Origin: a virus
Length of the DNA: 31,925 bases
IMG/VR virus record: IMGVR_UViG_3300009762_000027
Span: 1-31,925 of that record
Direction: 5' to 3' (one strand)
Part shown: positions 14,171-20,379 of the stretch, one piece after another
Layout of the letters: each line of letters starts with the position of its first letter
Position numbering within the stretch: position 1 is the stretch's first letter
Notes under the pieces: model-generated
Told to the model about the DNA's origin: nothing
Databases searched by the model: none
The model's input: only the letters and a program-made list of their open reading frames with translations
Program-made: the position numbers and the translations under genes

Positions 14171-14626
14171 GTGGACACGAACAGCATGCTGGAAGTAGCG
14201 ATCGAGTTTGCGATAATGGCGCATTCAGGCCAGCGGGATTTGGTAGGGGAGCCGTATGTCCTGCATCCGTTGCGGGTGATGCTGCAAATGCCTGATCCGG
14301 AGAGTAAGATCGTAGCGGTGCTGCACGATGTGCTTGAGGATGGGGACTTCACCCGGGAACGGTTGCTGCAGGCTGGAATTGGAGAACGCCTGGTAGCGAT
14401 CGTGGAGATGCTGACTCGCAGGCCCGATGAGAAGTATCCGGAGTACATCGAGCGAGTGGCGGCGCATGGGTGGGCCAGGGCAGTGAAGCTGGCAGACCTG
14501 AACGACAACCTTGACCCGAATCGAATCCATGCGCTGTATCAGTCCGAGAAGCATTCTCGCCGGTCGATTGAACGGCGGTTGGCGAAGTACCTGAAGGCGT
14601 GGTCTGCGCTGAAGGAGCACGAGTAA
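14171..14626 (+). CDS. RelA/SpoT-like HD-domain phosphohydrolase (small ppGpp hydrolase type)
   Basis: The 151-residue product has the full pattern of stand-alone (p)ppGpp or nucleotide 3'-pyrophosphohydrolases: HSGQRDLVGEPYVLHPLRV at 18-36 (His18, His32), LHDVLED at 51-57 with the HD pair at 52-53, and KLADLNDNLDP at 106-116. These residues bind Mn2+. The family removes the 3'-diphosphate from ppGpp or related nucleotides such as NADPH in the MESH1 relative. It lacks the synthetase, TGS and ACT domains. In a phage it could blunt the host's stringent response or a toxic-nucleotide defence, but this is inference. The start is GTG after AAGGAG. Confidence 0.85.
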   Translation: MDTNSMLEVAIEFAIMAHSGQRDLVGEPYVLHPLRVMLQMPDPESKIVAVLHDVLEDGDFTRERLLQAGIGERLVAIVEMLTRRPDEKYPEYIERVAAHGWARAVKLADLNDNLDPNRIHALYQSEKHSRRSIERRLAKYLKAWSALKEHE

Positions 14627-14636
14627 GGAGGAGGCG

Positions 14637-14984
14637 ATGAGACAGTGCGGTTACAGACTGATTGATGGCGAGCAGCGCAATGCTGAGCATCCGGGATCGT
14701 TCTGGATTCCGCCTCTGTGTGCCAGGCTGAAGGTAGCCGTAGGCGACATCGTCAAGGTCGGCTTCGAGACGATGACGGATCGACAGGCGAAGAGGGAGGG
14801 ATTTGGCGGCGAGCGACTGTGGGTGAAAGTAACTGGAGTTGGGGATTCCGGAGAGTTTGTTGGCGAAATTGACAATGAGCCGCTCCTGAGCCGACTGTAC
14901 CTGGGGCAGAAGGTGAAGTTCCAGCGCCGGCATGTGATCGATATCTTCGTGCCGGAGAAGCTGGCAGCTCAGGCTGTCCACTGA
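14637..14984 (+). CDS. DUF2314-like protein
   Basis: The 115-residue product has the layout of DUF2314 domains: FWIPPLCARLKVAVGDIVKV, then GERLWVKVTGVGDSGEFVGE, IDNEPLL, LGQKVKFQRRHVIDIFV. The protein is strand-rich and lacks a signal peptide. The family is found in bacteria and phages and its biochemical role is not established. ATG 14637 follows AAGGAGGAGGC. It lies between the HD hydrolase and two small paralogous genes, which gives no functional hint. Confidence 0.68.
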   Translation: MRQCGYRLIDGEQRNAEHPGSFWIPPLCARLKVAVGDIVKVGFETMTDRQAKREGFGGERLWVKVTGVGDSGEFVGEIDNEPLLSRLYLGQKVKFQRRHVIDIFVPEKLAAQAVH

Positions 14985-14997
14985 TGAGGGGTCAGTA

Positions 14998-15168
14998 ATG
15001 GCGATGAGCAGGAATAGAAAAAGGGCGATCAGGGCTCTGGGGGGCGCTTTCGTAAAGCTGACGGCAGCGGGACTGTATCTGATGATGGACGAGGCCGTCT
15101 CGCAGACGAAGGAGGCTGATAGACTGGCGAATGAAGTCGCTTTGCTGCTCAAGCAGATAAAGGAGTGA
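14998..15168 (+). CDS. Small helical protein A (paralogue of 15253-15456)
   Basis: ATG 14998 (or 15004) opens a 56-residue product: a basic start (MAMSRNRKRAIRALGG), then AFVKLTAAGLYLMMDEAVSQ and TKEADRLANEVALLLKQIKE. The second half is clearly related to protein B downstream (SAAGLAL..., EADRLANDTGVLLKKI). This shows a local gene duplication. The ribosome site is weak (GAGGGGTC). No function can be named; a single amphipathic helix pair is likely. Confidence 0.6.
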   Translation: MAMSRNRKRAIRALGGAFVKLTAAGLYLMMDEAVSQTKEADRLANEVALLLKQIKE

Positions 15169-15172
15169 GCCG

Positions 15173-15253
15173 ATGCACCGTTTGATGACGAATATCTGGG
15201 TTATCGTTGGTGGGGCTGTGATTCTGGCGCTGCTGGAGATTTGGAGGGGATGA
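15173..15253 (+). CDS. 26-residue membrane peptide
   Basis: ATG 15173 lies 5 bases after AAGGAGTGAGCC. The frame encodes MHRLMTNIWVIVGGAVILAL followed by LEIWRG, a single hydrophobic helix with a positive N-terminus. The stop overlaps the start of protein B (TGATG). Tiny membrane peptides between phage genes are common. The ribosome site and overlap argue that it is expressed. Confidence 0.5.
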   Translation: MHRLMTNIWVIVGGAVILALLEIWRG

Positions 15254-15456
15254 TGCCGACCAAGGAGATGCGGAAAGCACGAAAGGCCTTGCGGCAGGCG
15301 CTGATATGGCTGTCTGCTGCAGGTCTGGCTTTGGCCAGGGATGGGACGGTGTCTGAACTGGAGGAGGCAGACCGCCTGGCGAATGATACCGGAGTTCTGC
15401 TCAAGAAGATCGGAGGGCAAAATGAGAAAAGGCAAGATTCTGGCGTTCCACGGTAG
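15253..15456 (+). CDS. Small helical protein B (paralogue of 14998-15168)
   Basis: ATG 15253 (or 15250) overlaps the previous stop after GGAGGGG. The 67-residue product begins MPTKEMRKARKALRQALIWL, and continues SAAGLALARDGTVSELEEAD and RLANDTGVLLKKIGG. It aligns with protein A from the Lys/Arg-rich helix to the LLK(Q/K)I end. The last ~12 residues overlap the next gene by 35 bases. Its role is unknown, but duplication and retention of the RLAN core imply a selected function. Confidence 0.6.
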   Translation: MPTKEMRKARKALRQALIWLSAAGLALARDGTVSELEEADRLANDTGVLLKKIGGQNEKRQDSGVPR

Positions 15457-15784
15457 CTGGCAGTCCGGCCTGGCGCAGTTGGAGATTCAGGACTCGGAGA
15501 CCGGTGCCGTAGAACTGGCGCAGTTGGAGATTCAGGACTCGGAGACCGGTGCCGTAGAACTGGTGCCGTGTGACAACGCTCCGACCGTCCGAGCGCTGGC
15601 GTCAGCGTTTCCAGACGTGATTGGCTCCGGCCACACGGTGAACCAGAAGGCGATCGCTGGCAAGGAGATTTACTGGTCACTGGACGTCATGGGGCTGGTG
15701 TTGGGTGGGTTCACGCCGGTGAAGGGCGCTCCACGCAGGGTGACCTGGGCGTACAAGAACCAGCGGAAGGCGGCGGCGAGATGA
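15422..15784 (+). CDS. Protein of unknown function with a fresh 15-residue duplication
   Basis: ATG 15422 follows GGAGGGCAA. The 120-residue product starts MRKGKILAFHGSWQSG and then holds LAQLEIQDSETGAVE twice in tandem, encoded by two identical 45-bp copies. The remainder, VPCDNAPTVRALASAFPDVI...GKEIYWSLDVMGLVLGGFTP, looks like a compact alpha/beta domain. The un-duplicated form would be 105 residues. It overlaps protein B by 35 bases and its stop overlaps the next ATG. No family is recognised. Confidence 0.65.
   Translation: MRKGKILAFHGSWQSGLAQLEIQDSETGAVELAQLEIQDSETGAVELVPCDNAPTVRALASAFPDVIGSGHTVNQKAIAGKEIYWSLDVMGLVLGGFTPVKGAPRRVTWAYKNQRKAAAR
15470..15559 (+). repeat. Perfect 45-bp tandem duplication
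   Basis: Bases 15470-15514 and 15515-15559 are identical at all 45 positions (each starts CTGGCGCAGTTGG and ends GCCGTAGAA). A third partial copy starts CTGG at 15560 and then diverges. The duplication keeps frame. Identity at silent positions means it is recent. Confidence 0.95.
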
Positions 15785-16137
15785 GGAAAGGCTGGCTGGA
15801 CACGAGGCGGGCGACTCTGCAGGAAGTCTTCTTCGAGTTCAAGCGTCGGTTCCCGTTCATTGCAGCCGACAAAATGACTGGACAGCTCTGGCGCCAGGTG
15901 TTAGCCGGGGATCTGATCCCGATCAAGATGGGCGGCCGGCAGATGTTCGAACTGTGGCCCCGTGCAGACGTGTCGCAGCATTTGAAGGAGTGGAATGTTA
16001 GGGTTGCGACGGAGTGCCGGGTGATTCCACCCGTGAAGAATCCGGAGGACAAGGAAGAATTGAAGAAATTGGCGGATTCGCTGAATATTGCTGAACCGCT
16101 CGTGCTGGCTGGAGATGGGCCGCGCAAATTTGCATAG
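15781..16137 (+). CDS. Protein of unknown function
   Basis: ATG 15781 overlaps the previous stop (ATGA). The 118-residue product has an N-terminal part TRRATLQEVFFEFKRRFPFI followed by ADKMTGQLWRQVLAGDLIP and GGRQMFELWPRADVSQHLKE. This resembles a winged-helix or excisionase-like DNA-binding build, though no motif is decisive. The C-terminal third (NPEDKEELKKLADSLNIAEP) is helical. It could be a small DNA-binding regulator. Confidence 0.55.
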   Translation: MRKGWLDTRRATLQEVFFEFKRRFPFIAADKMTGQLWRQVLAGDLIPIKMGGRQMFELWPRADVSQHLKEWNVRVATECRVIPPVKNPEDKEELKKLADSLNIAEPLVLAGDGPRKFA

Positions 16138-16146
16138 GAGGGGAGG

Positions 16147-16461
16147 ATGGCAGAAAAGAATAAAGATTGGTGGTGGCAGATGGCGGAGCAGCTGGGGTTG
16201 CCGAGGGTAGAGGTAGATTATTCGTTTCAGAAGGTGGTGAAGACGAGCGGCCCGTACTGTCGTCAGATTTTGGGGTTGGCCGAAGATGCCAGGGACGGCC
16301 GGTGGGTGACGCTGTTCGAAGGTGGGCAGAACGTAGGGACGCTGCTCCACGAATTGGCGCATCAGATGCCGGGTGGTGGTGGGCACGGTGCGGTGTTTTT
16401 CGAAAATTACCGGAAGTTGGCGGAGTGGTGGAATCAGCGGCAGCAGAAGAAGGCGGCGTAG
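16147..16461 (+). CDS. Small zinc metallopeptidase-like protein (HExxH)
   Basis: The 104-residue product has TLLHELAHQMPGGGGHGAVF at about 65-84. It holds HExxH at 68-72 and a third His at 80, as in small phage zincins (SprT/WLM-like), with a later FFENY. The zinc ligands would be His68, His72 and His80, and Glu69 the catalytic base. The fold is short, with no signal peptide, so it would act in the cytoplasm or in the virion. Substrate is unknown. ATG 16147 follows GGAGGGGAGG. Confidence 0.75.
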   Translation: MAEKNKDWWWQMAEQLGLPRVEVDYSFQKVVKTSGPYCRQILGLAEDARDGRWVTLFEGGQNVGTLLHELAHQMPGGGGHGAVFFENYRKLAEWWNQRQQKKAA

Positions 16462-16470
16462 GAGGCGGTG

Positions 16471-16770
16471 GTGTCGAAAGAAAGAATGCACGGTCTTCGG
16501 GAGGCGAGGCAGGGGTTGATGGTGGACTTGCTGACTGAACGGCAGGGGCTGCCCAACGGTTTCAGAATGGCGTACGATCTGTACCAGTTGGGCGACAGCC
16601 TGGAAGTCCACGCCAAGAAATGCCGGAAGTGGTTCCAGGAGTGGAAGGCGACGCAGCCAGGGCGCCCCGATCAGATAGAACAGGTGCTGAAGGCGATGCT
16701 GTCCGCGGTCCACGAAATCCACGTGAAGGAAGTCAGGGCGCTGGTTCTGGACAGAGGGAGGGCGTTATGA
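16471..16770 (+). CDS. Helical protein of unknown function
   Basis: The start is GTG 16471 (GTG 16468 is in frame too), following TAGGAGGCG. The 99-residue product is helical throughout, with MHGLREARQGLMVDLLTERQ, LYQLGDSLEVHAKKCRKWFQ and a final EQVLKAMLSAVHEIHVKEVR helix. No cysteine cluster, signal or motif is recognised. The stop overlaps the next ATG. Confidence 0.55.
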   Translation: MSKERMHGLREARQGLMVDLLTERQGLPNGFRMAYDLYQLGDSLEVHAKKCRKWFQEWKATQPGRPDQIEQVLKAMLSAVHEIHVKEVRALVLDRGRAL

Positions 16771-16859
16771 AAAGGAAGCAGTTCCTGGAGATGGGATATC
16801 CGTTGCTGAGAGGAGGTGACGAACAGTGCCTTACGATGAGAGCAAGGACAAGTGCTTGA
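16767..16859 (+). CDS. 30-residue mini-protein
   Basis: ATG 16767 overlaps the previous stop after GAGGGAGGGCG. The product is MKRKQFLEMGYPLLRGGDEQ plus ten residues. It carries the ribosome site of the next gene (AGGAGGTGA) within its coding sequence and overlaps that gene by 34 bases. It may act mainly as a translational coupler. There is no recognisable domain. Confidence 0.4.
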   Translation: MKRKQFLEMGYPLLRGGDEQCLTMRARTSA

Positions 16860-17059
16860 AGGAGTGGATGTTGCCGAGCGACCTCTGCATCGGGGTTTAC
16901 CAGTATAACGGCGGCGAGAAGAAGATTCAAGTCGGTCCCCGGGTGATGAAGAAGAATGGCGGCGGCGAGATTTACGCTAAGGCCGGCCGGATGAGCGCAG
17001 CTGAACTGAAAGGTCTGACAGTTCTGGCGCCGGAGATTCTGGCGGTGATGGAGGGGTAG
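16826..17059 (+). CDS. Small protein of unknown function
   Basis: GTG 16826 lies nine bases after the strong AGGAGGTGA site. The 77-residue product begins MPYDESKDKCLKEWMLPSDL, then has a strand-rich middle (CIGVYQYNGGEKKIQVGPR) and ends AGRMSAAELKGLTVLAPEIL. The layout suggests a small beta-sheet domain with a C-terminal helix. No family is recognised. It is directly followed by the next ATG, with no gap. Confidence 0.6.
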   Translation: MPYDESKDKCLKEWMLPSDLCIGVYQYNGGEKKIQVGPRVMKKNGGGEIYAKAGRMSAAELKGLTVLAPEILAVMEG

Positions 17060-17824
17060 ATGCCGACAAGGGAAGCGCTGGATCACGAAGGTCATCGCTG
17101 GAGTTACATGACGTTCCAGCAGCTGAAGACACGCCTACGCAGGATTACGCTGGCATCGAAGCTGGAGGCGTTCCTGGATTTTGGGATGCGGGTGCTGATG
17201 AGGATGGGCCCACAGGTCCCGTTTTCGCAGCCCCAGGTACGACAGCTGGTGATGGCTGGGACTCGCCGGGCGCAAGAGTTAGGGTTTGCGTGGCTGGTGG
17301 CCAGGTATGAGGCGCTACTGCAGCAGAGCCAGCGTGACGACCGAAGCAGATTGCCTGTTGGTTTTAGCAGGGTGGAGGATGCAACTGAGGAGGACCCGGG
17401 GATCACTGTGAGAGGCGCCGATGCTGAGGGGATGCTGGGCTTGACCACGCAGAGCCGCTGGCCGATGGTGAACCGTGAGGTTTGGTTGGCGTATTTCGGA
17501 AGTCTTGGGAATGACGGCCAGAAGCGCCAGGCGCTGCAGTATCTGTACGGTGTTGGGATAGGCCGAAGCACGTCCAGGTGCATCAGCAAGGAGGAGGTGC
17601 CTCGGCTGCTGATGGAGGTTGTAGATATTCTGGCTGGGAGCGGCTCCCCGATTCTGATTCCTGCACGCAGTCTTGCCGCACGCCTGATGGAGTCTGCAGC
17701 ACCGAAGCGGAAGATTCCAAAAGGGGTGCGGGTGATCCGGTTCATGCCGAAGGAGAAGCCTCCGAAGCCGAAAGAAAGCGAGTGGACGATCGAAGAACTG
17801 TTGAATCTCGACGAGGAGAAGTAG
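17060..17824 (+). CDS. Protein of unknown function, 254 residues
   Basis: ATG 17060 directly follows the previous stop, and the GATGGAGGGG site serves it. The N-terminal half is helical (LKTRLRRITLASKLEAFLDF, VRQLVMAGTRRAQELGFAWL). The middle has a short acidic loop and WPMVNREVWLAYFGSLG. The end carries KRKIPKGVRVIRFMPKE, shared with the small gene at 7825-8022, then a Lys/Glu tail (PPKPKESEWTIEELLNLDEE). No enzyme motif is seen. The shared tail may be a protein-interaction peptide. Confidence 0.65.
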   Translation: MPTREALDHEGHRWSYMTFQQLKTRLRRITLASKLEAFLDFGMRVLMRMGPQVPFSQPQVRQLVMAGTRRAQELGFAWLVARYEALLQQSQRDDRSRLPVGFSRVEDATEEDPGITVRGADAEGMLGLTTQSRWPMVNREVWLAYFGSLGNDGQKRQALQYLYGVGIGRSTSRCISKEEVPRLLMEVVDILAGSGSPILIPARSLAARLMESAAPKRKIPKGVRVIRFMPKEKPPKPKESEWTIEELLNLDEEK

Positions 17825-18340
17825 ATGTACGAAATGTGGGAGTTGTTTACGCCTCAGGCGGTGGTGATGGCCTGCACGACTGACGAGGATGGCAAGCCAC
17901 GGTGCTCGCCGTTCTCCTGGCTGGTGCCGGTGAACAAGGGCAGGGCGTTCGCCATGATGGCCAGGCATGAGTCTGGGACGCTGAAGAATCTGCGCCGGGA
18001 TGGGACGTTTACGCTGGCCTGGGTGCATGCCACGCCTGAACTGGCGGAGGCTGTGCTGTACTCGAAGGCCCCGGAACCGAGGACCGTGGGTCTGTGGCTG
18101 GAGCGTCGCCGGGGGATGAGTCATGCCTACCCAGCTGCATGGGTCAGGCTGGCTGCGTGTGTAGTGCAGGAGTTCCTCAGCATGGCGATGCACCTGCCTG
18201 GTGCACCAGATACGCACACGATGGTGCTGGCGGAGGTGGATAGGGCTGTGATGAACGTCCTGTTACCGAAGCCGTGCCTGCTGCACATAGGCCGCAACGT
18301 GTTTGCCACGTACGATAAGATTGAAGTGCCACCGTACTGA
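17825..18340 (+). CDS. Flavin reductase-like / FMN-binding split-barrel protein
   Basis: The 171-residue product opens with PQAVVMACTTDEDGKPRCSP and then FSWLVPVNKGRAFAMM. This matches the start of flavin reductase-like split barrels, which bind FMN around the SP(F/N)S segment. A second typical stretch is ESGTLKNLRRDGTFTLAW (strand-helix-strand, in place of the usual ...KDTLRNI...F.vn). The C-terminal RNVFATYDKIEVPPY closes the barrel. It would reduce or carry FMN; the substrate is unknown. No phage function is established. It starts one base after the previous stop. Confidence 0.75.
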   Translation: MYEMWELFTPQAVVMACTTDEDGKPRCSPFSWLVPVNKGRAFAMMARHESGTLKNLRRDGTFTLAWVHATPELAEAVLYSKAPEPRTVGLWLERRRGMSHAYPAAWVRLAACVVQEFLSMAMHLPGAPDTHTMVLAEVDRAVMNVLLPKPCLLHIGRNVFATYDKIEVPPY

Positions 18341-18542
18341 TGCGTCTTGAGGACTTCGAAGTAAGGGCTGCTCGTAAGTGCTCGTCGGGACTCCGTTTCT
18401 GGAGAAAAGGAGCACATGATCCCCGTCAGTGCCTGAACCCAGAGCACTTAAACCACTTACCTTCATCTTGCCGATTAGTGCCTGTATGACCATGTCAAAG
18501 AGTCCGGAAACCCACACCAATTCTACGCATCGCGACTGCCAG

Positions 18543-18556
18543 TGCAAGCGCTTGCA
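18543..18556. repeat. Dispersed palindrome copy 5 (14 bp, intergenic)
   Basis: TGCAAGCGCTTGCA, preceded by G, lies 75 bp upstream of the -35 box of promoter P3. Confidence 0.85.
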
Positions 18557-18630
18557 GCAGTATGAGGCACGTAGCAAAATGTGAAAAAATTCAAAGGAGT
18601 GAAAAAAATTTGTAGAAAGTGAAAAAAAAC

Positions 18631-18659
18631 TTGACAAATAATCTTACCTATACTATCTT
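18631..18659 (+). promoter_or_regulatory. Sigma70-type promoter P3
   Basis: TTGACA (18631-18636), a 17-bp spacer ending CTTACCTATAC, and TATCTT (18654-18659). The leader repeats ATCATCACAT and CAACT found after P2. It drives the lipoprotein block. Confidence 0.78.
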
Positions 18660-18762
18660 ATAATCATCACATCAAATCAACTGGATGGCACGGGAGGAAC
18701 AGACGGTGGCAAGCAAGCGGATGCAAGATTGGGTGGAGGAACGGCTACAAGGAGCGGATGAG

Positions 18763-19026
18763 ATGAAGAAGACGCTAAAGGTGGCGACGTTGACGGCATT
18801 GTTACTGCTCGCAGGGTGTGCGAGAGGCATGATGGACGGTCTGCCACCAAACGTGGTAGCCAAGCTGACTGAGCAGTACAACACGACGATGGGGTATCCG
18901 GCAGGAACGCCGGTGCCGGGCGCACTGACTGGCCCGCAGTATTCGTCCTGGCAATTCGCCGGTCCATGCGGCTGGGGTTACTGCGGTGGCTGGGGTTGCG
19001 GCGGCTGGCATGGAGGTCACAGATGA
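18763..19026 (+). CDS. Small lipoprotein
   Basis: ATG 18763 follows AAGGAGCGGATGAG and encodes an 87-residue protein opening MKKTLKVATLTALLLLAGC. This is a clean lipoprotein signal with lipobox LAGC (Cys19), so the product should be exported and lipid-anchored. The mature part is short and ends Gly/Trp-rich (CGWGYCGGWGCGGWHGGH) with three cysteines. The frame is also open upstream from GTG 18706, which has a GGGAGG site and gives a 19-residue extension masking the signal. It overlaps the next gene by ATGA. A lysis or cell-surface role is possible for a phage lipoprotein next to a second exported protein. Confidence 0.72.
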   Translation: MKKTLKVATLTALLLLAGCARGMMDGLPPNVVAKLTEQYNTTMGYPAGTPVPGALTGPQYSSWQFAGPCGWGYCGGWGCGGWHGGHR

Positions 19027-19361
19027 AAAAGATTGCGAGAATTCTGGTGCTGGGGACGGTGCTGGCGCTTGGACCGATTCAAGTTGGGCAGGCGAATGCC
19101 TGGACCGAGCAAGAATCGGCGGTGCTGCGGGGGCTGGTAGATGCAGATCGAAATGCCCGGAAAAATGAAGAGTTGGCCCTGTATGGTCTTCCGCCCCGCT
19201 ATGGCCAGGCGGCCAGTACGCCAATGCCAATGCCTGTCGGCCCCTGGTGGGCGCAGCTTCTGGTGTGGATTGTAGTGTCAGCCTTTGTTGTCAAGCTGGT
19301 GAAGGTGCATACAGCGAAGGAGAAAAAGTGGAAGGAAGAAAATGAGAGATCTGCGGAATGA
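19023..19361 (+). CDS. Exported protein with signal peptide and C-terminal membrane helix
   Basis: ATG 19023 overlaps the lipoprotein stop. The 112-residue product begins MKKIARILVLGTVLALGPIQ followed by VGQANA, a good signal peptide with cleavage after Ala26. A charged linker and the helix WWAQLLVWIVVSAFVVKLV near residues 78-96 follow, then a basic Lys/Glu tail. Mature topology would be outside-linker, one membrane pass, inside tail. With the lipoprotein before it, a spanin-like or envelope-acting pair is conceivable, but neither protein matches a family I know. The C-terminus overlaps the ligase start by 20 bases. Confidence 0.65.
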   Translation: MKKIARILVLGTVLALGPIQVGQANAWTEQESAVLRGLVDADRNARKNEELALYGLPPRYGQAASTPMPMPVGPWWAQLLVWIVVSAFVVKLVKVHTAKEKKWKEENERSAE

Positions 19362-20379
19362 GATGAATCTGGAAGCCCCCAGGTGTCGTGGGGGTTACTT
19401 AGAGGATGCCCCGGAGGAGATCTGGGAAAATTCTGAGTGGGTGGTCGAACCGAAGATGGACGGCCAGCGGATCACGATGCAGATTGGCGCCGAAGGCAGC
19501 CTGCTGGTAGGCCGCAACCGGGAAGATTTCCTGAAGGGCGTGGCCCGGGCGAAAGGTTTTCGAGTGCAGAACGAGGTCAATCCGGAGATGGCTGCGATAG
19601 CCTGCCCAGATCTCGACGACACGGTGCTGGACGGCGAGTTGACGGATGTACGCAAGCAGGACGGCAGCCAGGATAAGATGACGCTGCGCCGACTGGAGAT
19701 CGGAGAATTCGTCGGCTATGCGGTCTGGGGTGCCCTGGTAGTGAGGGGCATGGACGTTAGGCATCTGCCGGACGAAAGACGCCGGGATATCGCCGGCCGG
19801 GTGATCGATTTCCTGTATCAGAACTGCCCGGGGGCGTACGACAAGATCAAGCTGATCGAGAGGTATCCGGCGACGAAGCGGCAGGTGGAGAAGTTTCTGG
19901 ATGCCGGCCTCGAAGGTGCCATAGCCAAGAATCAGACGAAGCCGATCCCGATGGGCCAGAGAACGAATTCGTGGTGGTGGAAGATAAAAGCTGATCAGAA
20001 CAGAACTGTGGATGCGTTTATCTTTGATGCAACGGAAGCGGCTGATGGAGGCTCTGGTCTGACCGATACTCCGAGAAAGCCAAATGGGAAGTTGGCTTCG
20101 TTTGTCATGGCTATGCTGAATTCCGAAGGTGTAAAAATAGAAGTAGCCAAATGCCACCATGGGAATATGGACCAGGAAGTTGTCGACCGTGGATGGCAGT
20201 TTATAGATGAGTATAAAGGTAAAGTAATAGAGATGCAGGTCTCTGGTTGGGATGGCAAAGCTTTTCGGTGGCCACGTTTTGTAAGATGGCGCATGGATAA
20301 GGGCCCTGAGGATTGCAGATTTGAAGAGCAGGTAGGAAAGGAGGCTGGAGGTGCAAGAGCGCTTCTGGTCAAAAGTTGA
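19342..20379 (+). CDS. ATP-dependent polynucleotide ligase
   Basis: The 345-residue product has the nucleotidyltransferase motifs: EPKMDGQR at 36-43 with the AMP-accepting Lys38 (KxDG), VLDGEL at 95-100, EGAIAKN at 191-197 and WWWKIKADQ at 211-219. A C-terminal OB-like part holds KVIEMQVSGWDGKAF and RWPRFVRWRMDK. It would seal nicks in DNA using ATP and acts in replication or repair with the polymerase X further on. The ATG follows GGAAGAAAAT and overlaps the previous gene. From about base 19980 the gene becomes more AT-rich, and this extends into the HNH gene that overlaps its end by 29 bases. Confidence 0.85.
   Translation: MRDLRNEMNLEAPRCRGGYLEDAPEEIWENSEWVVEPKMDGQRITMQIGAEGSLLVGRNREDFLKGVARAKGFRVQNEVNPEMAAIACPDLDDTVLDGELTDVRKQDGSQDKMTLRRLEIGEFVGYAVWGALVVRGMDVRHLPDERRRDIAGRVIDFLYQNCPGAYDKIKLIERYPATKRQVEKFLDAGLEGAIAKNQTKPIPMGQRTNSWWWKIKADQNRTVDAFIFDATEAADGGSGLTDTPRKPNGKLASFVMAMLNSEGVKIEVAKCHHGNMDQEVVDRGWQFIDEYKGKVIEMQVSGWDGKAFRWPRFVRWRMDKGPEDCRFEEQVGKEAGGARALLVKS

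Larger units (their letters stand above)
18341..18705. other. Structured intergenic region before promoter P3
   Basis: No gene with a usable start was found. TAAGTGCTC (18375-18383) can pair with GAGCAC at 18410-18415, enclosing a CTCC/GGAG hairpin, or with GAGCACTTA at 18442-18450 (9-bp arms). GTGCCTG occurs twice (18429 and 18478). The palindrome copy at 18543, an A-rich stretch and promoter P3 at 18631 follow. It could be a regulatory leader, but no downstream T-run is present. Confidence 0.5.

Noticed and set aside
16848-16861. Eighth palindrome copy at ACAAGTGCTTGA
   Set aside because: It differs at several positions from the core and is not a perfect palindrome.
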